From positions 55,690-119,689 of the forward strand of contig SVJZ01000004.1 in assembly GCA_015068705.1 (NCBI GenBank): 64,000 nucleotides of DNA, given 5' to 3'. The translations under genes were made by a program, and so were the position numbers. Below the pieces are notes generated by a model. That model was not told where the DNA came from. It saw only the letters and a program-made list of their open reading frames with translations, and did no database searches. Source of the DNA: Oscillospiraceae bacterium (GTDB taxonomy: Bacteria; Bacillota; Clostridia; UMGS1810). Every line of letters begins with the position of its first letter. Position 1 is the stretch's first letter. Below are positions 9,925 to 20,145 of the stretch, in pieces.

Positions 9925-10179
9925 ACCACACACCTCCAAAGAATGTTCTGTCTATTATATGCAGTTTGGGCTTGGCAGGTGCTTGGGTATTGAACGAAAA
10001 AAATTCTGCGTTTTTTCGAACTAAAAAAGCCATACACGACAATATCCTTTCTATCCTATGGGATATGTTGTCAAAATATGGCGTAACCATGCGCTTTATG
10101 CGATATTTATCGCTATACATGATGGAGGGATTGTTGTAAAATGGATATAACATTTTATTTTAGACGGAGGAACGTTTCA

Positions 10180-10500
10180 ATGAAAAAAAGATTATATCAA
10201 ACCATTCGGATAGATGGTGACAGGCTTTCGGGAGAAGAACGCACATTTTTTCTGGATTATTTTTTGACCGAACGGGAATATAAAGTCACCGACAAGATGG
10301 TGTCTGTCTGTTATGGTGTGGGAATTGAAAAACGGTATTTTGATGAAAACACATGCGCTGAATGGAGCCTGGCAGATGGGTTTCAATTATCGGAACAGGG
10401 GTGCATGGATTTGCTGGATTTCTTAAGCCAACATATCGTTACCCCCACCTCACTCAATGAGGTACTGGAAGATTTGAACTTCACCAAAACTGCTTGCTGA
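10180..10500 (+). CDS. Small conserved hypothetical protein (DUF6514-like)
   Basis: 106 residues starting MKKRLYQTIRID, with GGAGG 9 nt before the ATG. The middle has REYKVTDKMVSVCYGVGIEK and the end has LLDFLSQHIVTPTSLNEVLED. This layout (a short beta-rich part that ends in 'GVGIEK', then a helix with 'VTP...L.EV.ED') resembles a small Clostridia family I recall as DUF6514. No signal peptide, membrane segment or catalytic motif is seen. It is divergent from sigK and followed by a strong terminator. Function unknown. Confidence 0.75.
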   Translation: MKKRLYQTIRIDGDRLSGEERTFFLDYFLTEREYKVTDKMVSVCYGVGIEKRYFDENTCAEWSLADGFQLSEQGCMDLLDFLSQHIVTPTSLNEVLEDLNFTKTAC

Positions 10501-10550
10501 ACAACTAACCTCTCCCTTTCGAATCAGATTTGGGTGTTAATTTTGCACAC

Positions 10551-10584
10551 AAAAAAAGGCGGCTGATAGCCGCCTTTCGGTTTT
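10551..10584. terminator. Bidirectional terminator between the small hypothetical gene and the amino-acid transporter
   Basis: AAAGGCGGC-TGATA-GCCGCCTTT is a compact hairpin centred at 10566. On the minus strand it is followed by seven Ts (10551-10557 complement), on the plus strand by TTTCGGTTTT. It serves both converging genes. Confidence 0.88.
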
Positions 10585-10595
10585 AAAAATGGATC

Positions 10596-11369
10596 TTATT
10601 CGTTTGCCAGACGCTCTGCAACCTCTGCTGCAATTTCGTCCAGACGACCGGACTCTTTCAGTTCTGCCAAAGTTGCATTGATTGCTTTGAGCAGGTCGTC
10701 ATTGCCCTTCTGCACTGCGATTGCATACTCTTCTTTGCCGAAGAACTCGTCATCCGAAACACCCTTGAGTTCGGGATTGCGTTTGATGAAGTTCTCTGCA
10801 GTGGGAGCATCGATTACAACTGCATCAACCTTACCATTTTTCAGGTCAACAATTGCGTCAGCACCCTTCTGGTAACGATTTACTTTGATTCCCTCAACTT
10901 CGGAAACAGCCATGTCGCCGGTGTAACCGGTTACAACACCAACCGTCTTGCCAACCAGAGCATCTACATTGGTGATGTCGGTGTTGTTCTCAGGAACTAC
11001 GATGGTCTGCATAGCAACCCAGTATGTATCAGAGAAATCAACCTGCTCCAGACGCTCGGGTTTTACAGTCATGCCTGCAACGCCGATGTCGGCTTTGCCC
11101 GAAACAACCGAAGGAATGATGGAGTCAAACACCATGTTGGAGATTTCCAACTGTTTGCCCATTTTGGAAGCAACTTCCATCGCAATTGCTACGTCAATAC
11201 CGTCGAACTCGCCCAGCAGACCCTTTTCGGTAACATACTCAAACGGCGGGAACTCTGCATTGGTTGCCATGATGAGTTTGCTGTCATCCTTGCCACTGCA
11301 AGCGACCAGGCAGGAAGCCATCAGGGCTACAACCGCAACTACTGCAACAACTTTCCACATTTTTTTCAT
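10596..11369 (-). CDS. Polar amino-acid ABC transporter, substrate-binding lipoprotein
   Basis: 257 residues with a lipoprotein signal (LMASCLVACSGK, lipobox LVAC). The bilobal solute-binding fold of the SBP family 3 type follows: MATNAEFPPFEY, FDGIDVAIAMEVA, DIGVAGMTVKPER, VDFSDTYW, GKTVGVVTGYTGD. The acidic and arginine residues in these blocks are those that bind the amino group and carboxylate of amino acids. The ATG at 11369 has AGGAGG upstream. Third gene of a permease-ATPase-binding protein set. The exact amino acid is unknown. Confidence 0.92.
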   Translation of the reverse strand: MKKMWKVVAVVAVVALMASCLVACSGKDDSKLIMATNAEFPPFEYVTEKGLLGEFDGIDVAIAMEVASKMGKQLEISNMVFDSIIPSVVSGKADIGVAGMTVKPERLEQVDFSDTYWVAMQTIVVPENNTDITNVDALVGKTVGVVTGYTGDMAVSEVEGIKVNRYQKGADAIVDLKNGKVDAVVIDAPTAENFIKRNPELKGVSDDEFFGKEEYAIAVQKGNDDLLKAINATLAELKESGRLDEIAAEVAERLANE

Positions 11370-11455
11370 TTTCTTGTCCTCCTGATTAAAAATTTGGTAC
11401 AAAAATGAATTACAAGTCATTCTACCATAGAATTTTAATGCCGTCAAGTTTAATT

Positions 11456-12184
11456 TCACGCATTATTTACACGGCGCAAAAATTCTTGCGTACGGGCATT
11501 TTTCGGATTTGCAAAAATCTCCGCAGGATCACCCTGCTCAGCAATGATTCCGCCATCCATAAAGAACAGACGCGAACCAACCTCTCTGGCAAAACTCATT
11601 TCGTGGGTAACCACCACCATGGTCATCCCCGATTCTGCTAATTCTTTCATAACAGAAAGCACCTCTCCCACCATCTCGGGGTCAAGCGCACTGGTCGGCT
11701 CATCAAAGAGCATGATGTCGGGTGACATGGCGAGCGAACGGGCGATGGCAATTCTCTGCTTCTGACCGCCCGAAAGCTGATCTGGATATGCATCAATCTT
11801 ATCGTAAAGCCCTACCTTTTTGAGCAGCTCCTCTGCGATTGCCACAGCCTCGTCATGGGACTGCTTTTTTACCTTCATGGGGGCAAGAGTAATGTTATCC
11901 AAGACACTCAAGTGCGGAAATAGATTAAACTGTTGGAATACCATACCCATTTTTTCACGAATTGCGTTGATATTTGCTTTTTTATCGGTAATGGACTGCC
12001 CCTGCACAAGAATCTCACCCGAGGTGGGCGTTTCCAGCAAATTCAGACACCGCAGAAAGGTGCTTTTACCCGAGCCCGAGGGGCCGATGATAACCACTTT
12101 TTCTCCTTTGCTGATGTGTTCGGTAATTCCGCACAGCACATGGTTGTCACCAAAGTTTTTGCACAAATTATTTACCTGAATCAT
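11456..12184 (-). CDS. Polar amino-acid ABC transporter, ATP-binding protein
   Basis: 242 residues of the GlnQ class. Walker A GPSGSGKS is at 34-41, the Q-loop [10 protein letters not shown] at 82-91, the signature LSGGQ at 137-141, and Walker [12 protein letters not shown] at 158-168. It powers import by dimerising on the permease. The ATG at 12184 has AGAGG 7 nt upstream. It starts 21 bp after the permease stop. Confidence 0.95.
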   Translation of the reverse strand: MIQVNNLCKNFGDNHVLCGITEHISKGEKVVIIGPSGSGKSTFLRCLNLLETPTSGEILVQGQSITDKKANINAIREKMGMVFQQFNLFPHLSVLDNITLAPMKVKKQSHDEAVAIAEELLKKVGLYDKIDAYPDQLSGGQKQRIAIARSLAMSPDIMLFDEPTSALDPEMVGEVLSVMKELAESGMTMVVVTHEMSFAREVGSRLFFMDGGIIAEQGDPAEIFANPKNARTQEFLRRVNNA

Positions 12185-12204
12185 AATAACACCTCTCCTT
12201 CCCA

Positions 12205-12897
12205 TTAACGTTCACTCTTACGCAGCGAACGCTCCAGACGAGCGATGGCAAGAGTAAGGAATTTGATAATAATATAGTAAATCACTGCCGCTGTAAGCAA
12301 CGGAATATACGGGTCATATGTACGGCTGCGGATGGTATCGGCGGCACGGGTCAAATCCTGTACCGAAAGATAACCGGCAACTGCAGTTTCTTTAATCAGC
12401 ACAACAAACTCATTACACAACGCCGGCAGGATGTTTTTGATTGCCTGTGGTGCGATAATGTGTGTCATGGTTTGACGGGATGAAAGGCCCAACGAACGTC
12501 CTGCTTCGGTCTGCCCGCGGTCGATGGATTGTACACCGGCACGAATAATCTCGGACACATAAGCGCCGCTATTAAAACCAAACCCAAAAATCGCTACCAA
12601 CACTGGACTGATATGTACACTTGCAAACACGATGAAATAGATGATAAACAACTGTGTAACCATAGGTGTTCCGCGGATGATATCTACATACAGATAGCCG
12701 ATTCCGCGGATGATACGAAACCGCGAACGGCGCATAAAAAATGCCAAAGCGCCAAGCGCGGCACCCAATAAAATTGCAAAAAACGAAATCAACAGTGTGG
12801 TGCCTAACCCTTCCACCACCATCATGTACCGGTTTTCGTTGATAAAGTTAATCTGTATTCCCTTCACCAGTTTCTCCCAAAAAACCATTAAATTCAT
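12205..12897 (-). CDS. Polar amino-acid ABC transporter, permease
   Basis: 230 residues of the HisM/GlnP type. It begins with a short periplasm-facing segment, then [15 protein letters not shown], and has the coupling region [29 protein letters not shown] (the EAA loop, starting EAGRSLG). It has about five membrane helices. GGGGTG precedes the ATG. It follows ung by 20 bp, so the transporter may be co-transcribed with typA-ung. Confidence 0.93.
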   Translation of the reverse strand: MNLMVFWEKLVKGIQINFINENRYMMVVEGLGTTLLISFFAILLGAALGALAFFMRRSRFRIIRGIGYLYVDIIRGTPMVTQLFIIYFIVFASVHISPVLVAIFGFGFNSGAYVSEIIRAGVQSIDRGQTEAGRSLGLSSRQTMTHIIAPQAIKNILPALCNEFVVLIKETAVAGYLSVQDLTRAADTIRSRTYDPYIPLLTAAVIYYIIIKFLTLAIARLERSLRKSER

Positions 12898-12917
12898 TGT
12901 GTCACCCCGTCTTTTAA

Positions 12918-13592
12918 TTAGATATTTTCGATCTGCCAGTCTATGGGTGTTTTTCCCATTTGCACCAACAGTTGGTTGGTTTTCTTAAAATGTCCGCAAC
13001 CGAAGAATCCCCGGCTTGCAGAAAGTGGGCTGGGATGCGGTGCTTGCAACACCTGATGCCGAGCACCATCAATTAACCAGCTTTTTTGCCGTGCATTGTT
13101 GCCCCACAGTAAGAAGATAACCGGATCTTCTCTCTTGTTTAAAATGCGGATGATTTCGTCGGTAAATATCTCCCATCCCTTTCCGCTATGGGAATTTGCC
13201 TGCCCTTCTCGAACAGTAAGCGCTGTATTGAGCAAAAGCACGCCTTGTTTTGCCCACTTGACCAAGCAACCATTGTTCGGGATGGTGCATCCGAGAGAAT
13301 CACGCAATTCTTTATACATATTTAAAAGAGAAGGCGGCGTGTCCACACCGGGTTTTACTGAAAATGCCAGCCCATGTGCCTGATTGATCCCGTGATACGG
13401 GTCCTGTCCCAGAATAACCGCTTTTACATCATGATAATCGGTATAGCGCAACGCATTAAAGATATCGTGCATATCCGGATGAATTCGCGCAGTGCTGTAC
13501 TCCTTCTTCAAAAACTCCCGCAATTGCAGATAATAATCCTTTTGAAATTCTTCCGCAAGGATTTCATCCCAGTGATTGCCCAGTTTTACCAT
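12918..13592 (-). CDS. ung: Uracil-DNA glycosylase (family 1)
   Basis: Removes uracil from DNA. 224 residues with the water-activating motif GQDPYHG (62-68, Asp64) and the DNA-intercalating motif HPSPLSA (186-192). The Asn in [11 protein letters not shown] that reads uracil is also present. AGGAGG precedes the ATG at 13592. It lies 9 bp after typA. Confidence 0.97.
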   Translation of the reverse strand: MVKLGNHWDEILAEEFQKDYYLQLREFLKKEYSTARIHPDMHDIFNALRYTDYHDVKAVILGQDPYHGINQAHGLAFSVKPGVDTPPSLLNMYKELRDSLGCTIPNNGCLVKWAKQGVLLLNTALTVREGQANSHSGKGWEIFTDEIIRILNKREDPVIFLLWGNNARQKSWLIDGARHQVLQAPHPSPLSASRGFFGCGHFKKTNQLLVQMGKTPIDWQIENI

Positions 13593-13601
13593 GGCAGCCT
13601 C

Positions 13602-15410
13602 CTATTTTCTCGCCTTGGCACGCAAACTGTGGTCAAGAATTTTCTTGCGCAGACGCAAAGACTCCGGAGTTACCTCCAAAAGTTCGTCATCGGCAAGAAA
13701 TTCAATACAGTTTTCCAACGACATTTCTACCGCCGGTGTCAAACGAAGTGCATCATCTGAACCTGCTGCTCGGGTGTTGGTAACATGTTTTTTCTTGCAA
13801 ACATTTACCGTAATGTCATCGCCACGGGAGTGCTCTCCCACCACCATGCCGGCATAAACTTTTACACCTGCACCGATAAAGAGGGTTCCCCTTTCCTGTG
13901 CATTATACAATCCGTAGGTAACCGATTCTCCATCCTCAAATACGATCAGCGAACCGCGTGTGCGGCTGGAAAATTCGCCTTTATATGGCTCATAACCATT
14001 TAAAATACTGTTCATTACACCATTGCCGCGGGTGTCGGTTAAAAGCTCCGAACGGTAGCCAATGAGTCCGCGGGAAGGTATGGTAAATTCGATACGGGTA
14101 AATCCGGCACCACTGGCATTCATGTTGGTCATTTGTGCCTTGCGCGCGCTCAACTTGTCAATCACCGCACCCACATATTCCTCCGGCACATCCACCATGA
14201 GAAGTTCCATCGGCTCTACCAAAACGCCATCCTTCATTTTGGTAATAACTTCCGGCTTGGAAACCTGAAATTCATATCCTTCACGGCGCATGGTTTCAAT
14301 CAAAATGGATAAGTGCAATTCGCCTCTTCCGGAAACCTTAAAACAATCCGCAGAATCGGTTTCTTCCACCCGCAAGCTAACATTTGTTGCCAATTCCTTA
14401 AACAAGCGGTCACGCAGATGGCGAGAAGTAACAAATTGTCCCTCCCGACCTGCAAAAGGACTGTTGTTTACCAGAAAATTCATAGAAATGGTGGGTTCAT
14501 CTATCTCTACAAACGGAAGCGGTTCGGGACAATCCGGCGCGCAGATGGTTTCGCCGATTTCAATATCCGCTACACCCGACAGGGTAATGATATCCCCCAC
14601 AGTTGCCGTTTGGGTTTCTACTCGTTTTAATCCCTCATAGGTATACATTTTGCTGATGCGAATACTACTTGTTCCACCGTCTTTTTTACAGACAATCGCC
14701 TGTTGACCAACTGATACCGTGCCACGCTCCACTCTGCCGATTGCCATAGTTCCTACATATTCATCATAGTCAATATTGGAAATTAGTATCTGCAATGGTT
14801 CTTCGGGTTCCCCTTCTGGAGCAGGAACATAGTCGATAATCATATCAAACAGTGGCGATAAATCGCTGCCGGGATTTTCCGGTGCAAGCGTAGCATAACC
14901 ATCCCGTCCTGATGCATAAACCACCGGCGAATTAAACTGCTCGTCGGTTGCTTCCAGTTCAAGAAATAATTCCAAAACCTCATCCACAACCTCATAAGGG
15001 CGTGCATTCGGTCGATCGATTTTGTTTACCACAATAATGGGTTTGAGATTGAGCGAAAGAGCTTTTTTGAGTACAAAGCGTGTTTGCGGCATACACCCTT
15101 CAAAGGCATCCACCAACACCAGCACACCATCAACCATTTTGAGCACTCGCTCCACCTCTCCGCCGAAGTCGGCATGACCGGGCGTGTCAACGATGTTAAT
15201 ACGTACACCATTATGGTTGAGCGAGGTGTTTTTGGACAGAATTGTAATACCACGTTCCTTTTCCAGGTCATTGTTATCCATGACCCGTTCCTCTACCACT
15301 TGATTTTCACGAAAAATATGACTTTGCCGGAGCATCGCATCCACCAAGGTTGTTTTACCATGGTCAACATGTGCGATGATGGCAACATTTCTCAGTTGTT
15401 CACGTTTCAT
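13602..15410 (-). CDS. typA: Ribosome-associated GTPase TypA/BipA
   Basis: 602 residues. G1 AHVDHGKT (13-20), G3 [12 protein letters not shown] (75-86), and G4 NKID (129-132) are intact. EF-G-like domains III and V follow, along with the TypA-specific C-terminus ([15 protein letters not shown]). It binds the 70S ribosome and helps assembly and growth under cold or stress. AGAGG lies before the ATG, and a good promoter is directly upstream. Confidence 0.97.
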   Translation of the reverse strand: MKREQLRNVAIIAHVDHGKTTLVDAMLRQSHIFRENQVVEERVMDNNDLEKERGITILSKNTSLNHNGVRINIVDTPGHADFGGEVERVLKMVDGVLVLVDAFEGCMPQTRFVLKKALSLNLKPIIVVNKIDRPNARPYEVVDEVLELFLELEATDEQFNSPVVYASGRDGYATLAPENPGSDLSPLFDMIIDYVPAPEGEPEEPLQILISNIDYDEYVGTMAIGRVERGTVSVGQQAIVCKKDGGTSSIRISKMYTYEGLKRVETQTATVGDIITLSGVADIEIGETICAPDCPEPLPFVEIDEPTISMNFLVNNSPFAGREGQFVTSRHLRDRLFKELATNVSLRVEETDSADCFKVSGRGELHLSILIETMRREGYEFQVSKPEVITKMKDGVLVEPMELLMVDVPEEYVGAVIDKLSARKAQMTNMNASGAGFTRIEFTIPSRGLIGYRSELLTDTRGNGVMNSILNGYEPYKGEFSSRTRGSLIVFEDGESVTYGLYNAQERGTLFIGAGVKVYAGMVVGEHSRGDDITVNVCKKKHVTNTRAAGSDDALRLTPAVEMSLENCIEFLADDELLEVTPESLRLRKKILDHSLRAKARK

Positions 15411-15444
15411 TTATACAAGTCCTCTCTAAAAATCTCTACATTAT

Positions 15445-15473
15445 AGAATAATATAGTTTGCATTAATTGTCAA
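15445..15473 (-). promoter_or_regulatory. Sigma-A promoter of typA
   Basis: On the minus strand, -35 TTGACA (15468-15473, perfect), 17-bp spacer, -10 TATTCT (15445-15450). The typA ATG is 35 bp downstream. Confidence 0.8.
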
Positions 15474-15530
15474 GTAGTATTGGCTTTTCTACTTACTTCA
15501 GCTATAAACATTTAACTTTTTCCAAAAAGG

Positions 15531-15559
15531 TTGACAAAAGAACTCGAAAGGTGTAGAAT
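15531..15559 (+). promoter_or_regulatory. Sigma-A promoter of the ECF S-component gene
   Basis: TTGACA (15531-15536), 17-bp spacer, TAGAAT (15554-15559). It lies 42 bp before the start codon. No riboswitch fits in this short leader. Confidence 0.85.
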
Positions 15560-15601
15560 AATGCATTATATTCAAAAAAATTATACAAAGAGGGGTTTTA
15601 T

Positions 15602-16111
15602 ATGTCGAAAAAAATATCTACTAAAATCATGGTGTTCGGTGCTTTGCTTACAGCGCTATCTTTTATAATTCCCCTTACCTTTCCAAAACTTCCGCTTCCT
15701 CAACCATTCAGTGTGACTTTTGCATCTCATGTTCCGACGCTTCTTGCTATGCTTATTAATCCTATTATGGCTGTGTTTACGGTTATCGGTTCAACGATTG
15801 CCTTTCTGGTTTCTCTGGGGCCTATTGTTTCTCTTCGTGCGGCAAGCCACATTCTTTTTGTTATTGTTGGTTGCCTGATGCTCAAAAAGGGTATAAATAT
15901 GTACCTCACTTTAGGCCTTTGTAGTGTTATCCACGCACTTGGCGAGGTTATTGCGGTTTATGCTTTCACCCCATCAGCAGAGCTTGGCGCAAAAGGAGGA
16001 ATGACATTCCTTTGGGGAGTGGTTTTTGGAGTAACCATTTTCCATCACATTGTTGACTGCATTATAACAGTTCCTGTTTTTAAAGCTCTTAAAAGAACAA
16101 AACTCTTATAA
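15602..16111 (+). CDS. ECF-type vitamin transporter S component, substrate unknown
   Basis: 169 residues with about five or six hydrophobic helices. The N-terminal KIMVFGALLTALSFIIP contains the AxxxA-type helix that S components use to dock on the EcfT subunit. GAGGGG precedes the ATG. No T or A subunits are nearby, so it probably uses a shared energy-coupling module. No riboswitch or vitamin gene points to a substrate. An unrelated small membrane protein cannot be ruled out, but the family assignment looks sound. Confidence 0.75.
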   Translation: MSKKISTKIMVFGALLTALSFIIPLTFPKLPLPQPFSVTFASHVPTLLAMLINPIMAVFTVIGSTIAFLVSLGPIVSLRAASHILFVIVGCLMLKKGINMYLTLGLCSVIHALGEVIAVYAFTPSAELGAKGGMTFLWGVVFGVTIFHHIVDCIITVPVFKALKRTKLL

Positions 16112-16125
16112 TCAAAAATTTAAAA

Positions 16126-16160
16126 GGCAGAAACGACTTGTGCGTTTCTGTCTTTTCTTT
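16126..16160 (+). terminator. Terminator after the ECF S-component gene
   Basis: GCAGAAACG (16127-16135) pairs with CGTTTCTGT (16143-16151) over a 7-nt loop and is followed by CTTTTCTTT. Confidence 0.85.
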
Positions 16161-16177
16161 AAAATTATCAAAAGATA

Positions 16178-16206
16178 GTGACAAATTCCAAATTACATGG
16201 TAAAAT
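16178..16206 (+). promoter_or_regulatory. Sigma-A promoter of the zinc-ribbon protein gene
   Basis: GTGACA (16178-16183), 17-bp spacer, TAAAAT (16201-16206). The ATG is at 16253. Confidence 0.7.
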
Positions 16207-16252
16207 ATGTTTGACGGCGTTCCGTCGATTTAAAAAAGGAGGTAATTTCATT

Positions 16253-16786
16253 ATGTTAACATGCAAACAATGTGGTATTGAAGTTGAAGAAAACGTGGCA
16301 TTCTGTCCTGCTTGCGGTGCTGCGATAGAATCGGTTGCAGAGTCTGTAATCCAGGAAGCATTGGCAGAAGAAACCGCTGAAGAACCTGCAGTTGATACAG
16401 TGCCGGTGGAGGAAACTGTTGAAGAGCCGATTACTGCACCCATTGTTTCGGCAGATGCAACCGAACATAAAGCAATGGCAGTATTGGCATACCTCGGCAT
16501 TTTAGTGCTCATTCCCATTTTTGCTGCAAAAGATTCCAAATTTGCTCGTTTTCATGCAAATCAGGGTCTTGTGTTGCTTATTGCCTCTCTAGCAGTAAAT
16601 ATTGTTGGTAATCTGGCGCAAATGATTTTAGCACCTTTTGCTTTCCTGCTCGCAGGTCTTGTCGGTACTCTGGTAAGCTTGGTTGGTTTGGTATTCTTTG
16701 TTCTTACTGTTTTGGGTATTGTAAATGCCGTGCAGGGAGCAGAAAAAGAACTACCCATCATCGGAAAATTCCGTATTCTCAAATAA
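16253..16786 (+). CDS. Zinc-ribbon membrane protein (DUF4870-like)
   Basis: 177 residues. The N-terminus is a zinc ribbon with two CxxC knuckles (CKQCG and CPACG, residues 4-7 and about 20-23). An acidic, Glu-rich linker follows, then a C-terminal membrane part (AVLAYLGILVLIPIFA, FARFHANQGLVLLI and two more helices). This 'FHANQG' membrane unit is typical of DUF4870-like proteins of unknown role. AAAAGGAGG precedes the ATG at 16253. Monocistronic, with its own promoter and terminator. Confidence 0.83.
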   Translation: MLTCKQCGIEVEENVAFCPACGAAIESVAESVIQEALAEETAEEPAVDTVPVEETVEEPITAPIVSADATEHKAMAVLAYLGILVLIPIFAAKDSKFARFHANQGLVLLIASLAVNIVGNLAQMILAPFAFLLAGLVGTLVSLVGLVFFVLTVLGIVNAVQGAEKELPIIGKFRILK

Positions 16787-16798
16787 TTGCATACATAC

Positions 16799-16834
16799 AA
16801 AAAGCAGGGAACCCAACCGGGTCCCTGCTTTTTT
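16799..16834. terminator. Bidirectional terminator between the zinc-ribbon gene and pflA
   Basis: AAAAAGCAGGG (16799-16809) pairs with CCCTGCTTTTT (16823-16833), with an inner ACCC/GGGT stem. It overlaps the pflA stop codon and ends both converging units. Confidence 0.92.
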
Positions 16835-17540
16835 ACGCCTTCTCCACTAAGGCACAAAGTTCTATCAGTTTTTCCTGACTTAAATCGGGAGTTTTGGTCA
16901 ATGGGAATTCTATCCCCATTCGCTCATACTTTTCACGACAAAGTGTACGGAATGGTAATAGTTCTACCCTGTCGATACAATCAAACTCCCCTACTAATTG
17001 ATTGAGTTTTTTGATATTTTCTGCAGTATCATTCAGCCCCGGCACCACAACATGGCGTATCCATACTGGTTTTTTTTGTTCTTGTGCGTGACGCAAAAAG
17101 CTTAAAGGCGTCTGTAAAGAGCAGCCCACTTTTTCATGGTAGGATTTGTCATCTGTCATTTTAATGTCTAACAATGCCATATCCACTTGATTTAACAGCA
17201 TTTCCACGTCGTCATTCCAAATACACCCCGATGTATCCAATGCAACGTGCACGCCTTCCTGATGTAAATTTTGCATCACCTCATGCAAAAACGCTGCCTG
17301 TATGAGTGGTTCGCCACCCGAAAATGTCACGCCGCCATTCTTTTTAAAATATGGAGCAAAGCGTAAAATTTTAGTGGTTAATTCGATAGCATCCATCTCT
17401 TGTCCCGCATCAAAAGCCCAAGTGTCGGGGTTGTGACAATATACGCACCGCAAAGGACATCCTTGCATAAATACTACCGTACGGATACCGGGACCGTCTA
17501 CCGCTGACATGGATTGAATCGAATGTATCCGTCCCATCAT
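16833..17540 (-). CDS. pflA: Pyruvate formate-lyase activating enzyme
   Basis: Radical-SAM enzyme of 235 residues that abstracts hydrogen from the glycine of PflB. The cluster motif CPLRCVYCHNPDTW holds the CxxxCxxC cysteines. The SAM-binding GGEP motif is in VTFSGGEPL. The start is the ATG at 17540, which shares its A with the pflB stop (TGATG), a one-base overlap giving translational coupling. A GTG three bases upstream is also possible. Confidence 0.96.
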   Translation of the reverse strand: MMGRIHSIQSMSAVDGPGIRTVVFMQGCPLRCVYCHNPDTWAFDAGQEMDAIELTTKILRFAPYFKKNGGVTFSGGEPLIQAAFLHEVMQNLHQEGVHVALDTSGCIWNDDVEMLLNQVDMALLDIKMTDDKSYHEKVGCSLQTPLSFLRHAQEQKKPVWIRHVVVPGLNDTAENIKKLNQLVGEFDCIDRVELLPFRTLCREKYERMGIEFPLTKTPDLSQEKLIELCALVEKA

Positions 17541-19771
17541 CACATACGGTCATGGAAGGTGCGGGCAATGACCTCCCGTTGCTGTTCTTTGGAAAGTTTA
17601 TGAAAATTCACCGCATATCCGGATACGCGGATGGTCAGGTTGGGATATAATTCGGGATGTTCCACTGCATCAATCAGCTTTTGGCGGTCGAGTACGTTGA
17701 TATTGATATGATGTGCCGCCTGCTCAAAATATCCATCCAGTATGGTAACCAGATTGCCCGGACGCTCTGTCTCACTTTTCCCCAATGTATCAGGTGTGAT
17801 GGTAAATGTATTGGAAATACCGTCCCGACACTCTTCATAAGGTAATTTGGCAACCGAGTTGAGCGAGGCAAGCGCGCCATTTTCCTCACGATTGTGCATG
17901 GGGTTTGCGCCTGGCGCAAACGGTTCTCCGGCTTTTCGGCCGTCGGGCGTTGCGCCGGTTTTCTTGCCATACACCACATTGGAAGTAATGGTAAGTACAG
18001 ACAAAGTATGCTCTGCATTACGATAAGTAGGTGTCTTGCGAAGCTCGCTCATTACCTGGCCAAGCATATCACGGGCAATGAAATCCACTCTATCATCGTC
18101 ATTGCCAAATTTAGGGAAATCTCCCTTCACTTCAAAATCATGTATCAGCCCATCCTCACCACGAATGGGAGTAACACGGGCATATTTAATTGCACTCAGG
18201 CTATCCGCCAATACCGAAAGTCCTGCTACACCAAACGCCATAAACCGATGCACATCCGTGTCGTGTAATGCCATTTGTGTTTTCTCGTAGGCGTATTTAT
18301 CGTGCATATAGTGAATGACATTCATGGTATTTACATATAGCGAACACAACCATTCCAGATAACGTCCAAACCGCTCCATAACCTCGTCATACTGGAGTGT
18401 TTTTCCAGCGTATACCGGCTCCTCCGGACCAACCTGCATTCCATCCTTCTCGTTTTTTCCGCCGTTCAAAGCCATCAAAAGCAATTTTGGCAAATTACAC
18501 CGCGCGCCAAAAAATTGCATCTGTTTGCCTACTTTCATGGCAGAAACACAACAGGCAATTGCATAATCATCACCATAAATCGGGCGCATCAAATCATCGT
18601 TTTCATACTGGATGGAATCGGTATCGATGGATACCTTTGCACAATATTCTTTAAACGCTTCGGGCAATTGCTTTGACCACAAAATCGTAAGATTCGGTTC
18701 GGGAGAACTGCCAAGGTTGTAGAGCGTTTGGAGCATGCGATAAGAGGTGCGTGTAACTAACGTTCTTCCATCCTCTCCCATTCCACCGACACTCTCGGTA
18801 ATCCACATCGGGTCACCACCAAAGAGTTCGTTGTATTCAGGCGTACGAAGATGGCGCGCCATGCGCAGCTTCATTACAAAGTCGTCAATCAGCTCCTGCG
18901 CACCTTGTTCGTCCAGTATACCTGCAGAAATATCTCTTTGCAGATAAATATCCAGGAAAGTCCCTACCCTTCCCAATGACATCGCTGCCCCGTTTTGTTC
19001 TTTGATAGAGGCAAGATAACCGAAATACAACCATTGTATTGCCTCGCGTGCATTGGCGGCAGGCACAGAAATATCATACCCATAGCTTTGCGCCATTTCT
19101 TTCAAAAGACCAAGAAAATTAATCTGCTGGTACAACTCTTCGCTAAGCCGGATATTATCGGCATCCATCAATCGCGCGCCAATCATCCGCTTATCCTGTT
19201 GTTTTTCTTCAATCAGACGATCTACGCCATACAGCGCAATCCTGCGATAATCACCGATAATTCTTCCGCGGCCGTATGCATCCGGCAAACCGGTAATAAC
19301 GCCCGAATGACGAGCGCGCTTCATTTCATCGGTATATACACGAAACACACCATCATTGTGGGTGGTGCGATATTGAAATTCCTGTTCGATTTTTTCGGAC
19401 AGTCGATAGCCATATGCTTCACAGGAACTGCGTGCCATACGAATACCACCAAACGGATTTACACCGCGTTTGAGTGGGCGATTGGTCTGCAATCCTACAA
19501 TTAACTCATTTTCCTTGTCCAGATATCCCGGTGCATAATTTACCAGCGAAGATACAGTGGATGAATCCACATCCAGCACACCGCCAAAATTGCGTTCTAC
19601 TTCAAGTAGCATATTAAGTTTTCCCATCAAGCCCATGGTACGTTTGGTCGGTCCTTGCAAAAAAGTGCTGTCTCCTTCGTAGGGCGTATAGTTGCACTGA
19701 ATAAAATCGCGCACATTGATTTCATCCCGCCACTGCTTCCCTTCAAATCCTTTCCACTGTGCAAAATCCAT
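17540..19771 (-). CDS. pflB: Formate C-acetyltransferase (pyruvate formate-lyase)
   Basis: 743 residues, the usual length. It cleaves pyruvate with CoA to acetyl-CoA and formate. The active-site cysteine pair is in [10 protein letters not shown], and the glycyl-radical motif RVSGYAVNF is close to the C-terminus. AAAGGAGG precedes the ATG at 19771, which rules out a longer in-frame start at 19921 that would run through the riboswitch. The leader carries a ZTP-type riboswitch and terminator. With pflA this is a mixed-acid fermentation unit. Formate also feeds one-carbon metabolism, which explains the ZTP control. Confidence 0.97.
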   Translation of the reverse strand: MDFAQWKGFEGKQWRDEINVRDFIQCNYTPYEGDSTFLQGPTKRTMGLMGKLNMLLEVERNFGGVLDVDSSTVSSLVNYAPGYLDKENELIVGLQTNRPLKRGVNPFGGIRMARSSCEAYGYRLSEKIEQEFQYRTTHNDGVFRVYTDEMKRARHSGVITGLPDAYGRGRIIGDYRRIALYGVDRLIEEKQQDKRMIGARLMDADNIRLSEELYQQINFLGLLKEMAQSYGYDISVPAANAREAIQWLYFGYLASIKEQNGAAMSLGRVGTFLDIYLQRDISAGILDEQGAQELIDDFVMKLRMARHLRTPEYNELFGGDPMWITESVGGMGEDGRTLVTRTSYRMLQTLYNLGSSPEPNLTILWSKQLPEAFKEYCAKVSIDTDSIQYENDDLMRPIYGDDYAIACCVSAMKVGKQMQFFGARCNLPKLLLMALNGGKNEKDGMQVGPEEPVYAGKTLQYDEVMERFGRYLEWLCSLYVNTMNVIHYMHDKYAYEKTQMALHDTDVHRFMAFGVAGLSVLADSLSAIKYARVTPIRGEDGLIHDFEVKGDFPKFGNDDDRVDFIARDMLGQVMSELRKTPTYRNAEHTLSVLTITSNVVYGKKTGATPDGRKAGEPFAPGANPMHNREENGALASLNSVAKLPYEECRDGISNTFTITPDTLGKSETERPGNLVTILDGYFEQAAHHININVLDRQKLIDAVEHPELYPNLTIRVSGYAVNFHKLSKEQQREVIARTFHDRM

Positions 19772-19802
19772 AGAAAAAACCTCCTTTTGCAATTTCAAAA
19801 AC

Positions 19803-19835
19803 AAAAAAGGCGACCCTATAAAACATAGGATCGCC
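19803..19835 (-). terminator. Riboswitch-controlled terminator in the pflB leader
   Basis: On the minus strand GGCGATCCTAT pairs with ATAGGGTCGCC around a GTTTT loop (19809-19835), followed by TTTTTT. The 5' arm begins inside the GGGC that closes the aptamer, so ligand binding and terminator formation would compete. Confidence 0.9.
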
Positions 19836-19903
19836 CAGACGGTCGGCATAAAATGCTTCTTACTTCCCCGTGGTATCCCACGTTTATCCGTCAGTGATAA
19901 GAA
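19833..19903 (-). ncRNA. ZTP (pfl-motif) riboswitch aptamer
   Basis: Read on the minus strand, the leader has ATCACTGACGG, then the hairpin GTGGGATACCAC directly followed by GGGGA, a short AT-rich joiner, and GCCGACCGTCTGGGC. The CACTGACGG block, the 'CCACGGGGA' junction and the terminal CCG-x-CTGGGC are the conserved parts of the pfl RNA motif, which senses ZTP/ZMP, a sign of low 10-formyl-THF. In that family, binding turns expression on by blocking the terminator. It is directly upstream of pflB, the gene context that named the motif. Confidence 0.9.
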
Positions 19904-19911
19904 ACATGTAT

Positions 19912-19940
19912 AGTATACCATACACTTTTCGATTTGTCAA
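19912..19940 (-). promoter_or_regulatory. Sigma-A promoter of pflBA
   Basis: On the minus strand, TTGACA (19935-19940), 17-bp spacer, TATACT (19912-19917). Transcription would start just before the riboswitch. Confidence 0.88.
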
Positions 19941-20030
19941 GTCCCAACCAAAGGATGATTTTCTGTTTGAATGCAAAACCAACTCCAATCCCATGTATCA
20001 TCTATTGCGTAAAATATTTTTTTCAAAACC

Positions 20031-20059
20031 TTGAAATCATAAGGTTTTTGCTGTAAAAT
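20031..20059 (+). promoter_or_regulatory. Sigma-A promoter of rnr-smpB
   Basis: TTGAAA (20031-20036), 17-bp spacer, TAAAAT (20054-20059). The gap 19772-20145 holds this, the pflB leader and promoter, and nothing else evident. Confidence 0.75.
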
Positions 20060-20145
20060 AGATTGTGTCCAGTATCTTTTTTCAAAAAAACGTTAAAATA
20101 AAAGTAGTATTTGTAATATATGGCGATGGAAGGAACCAAATAATT

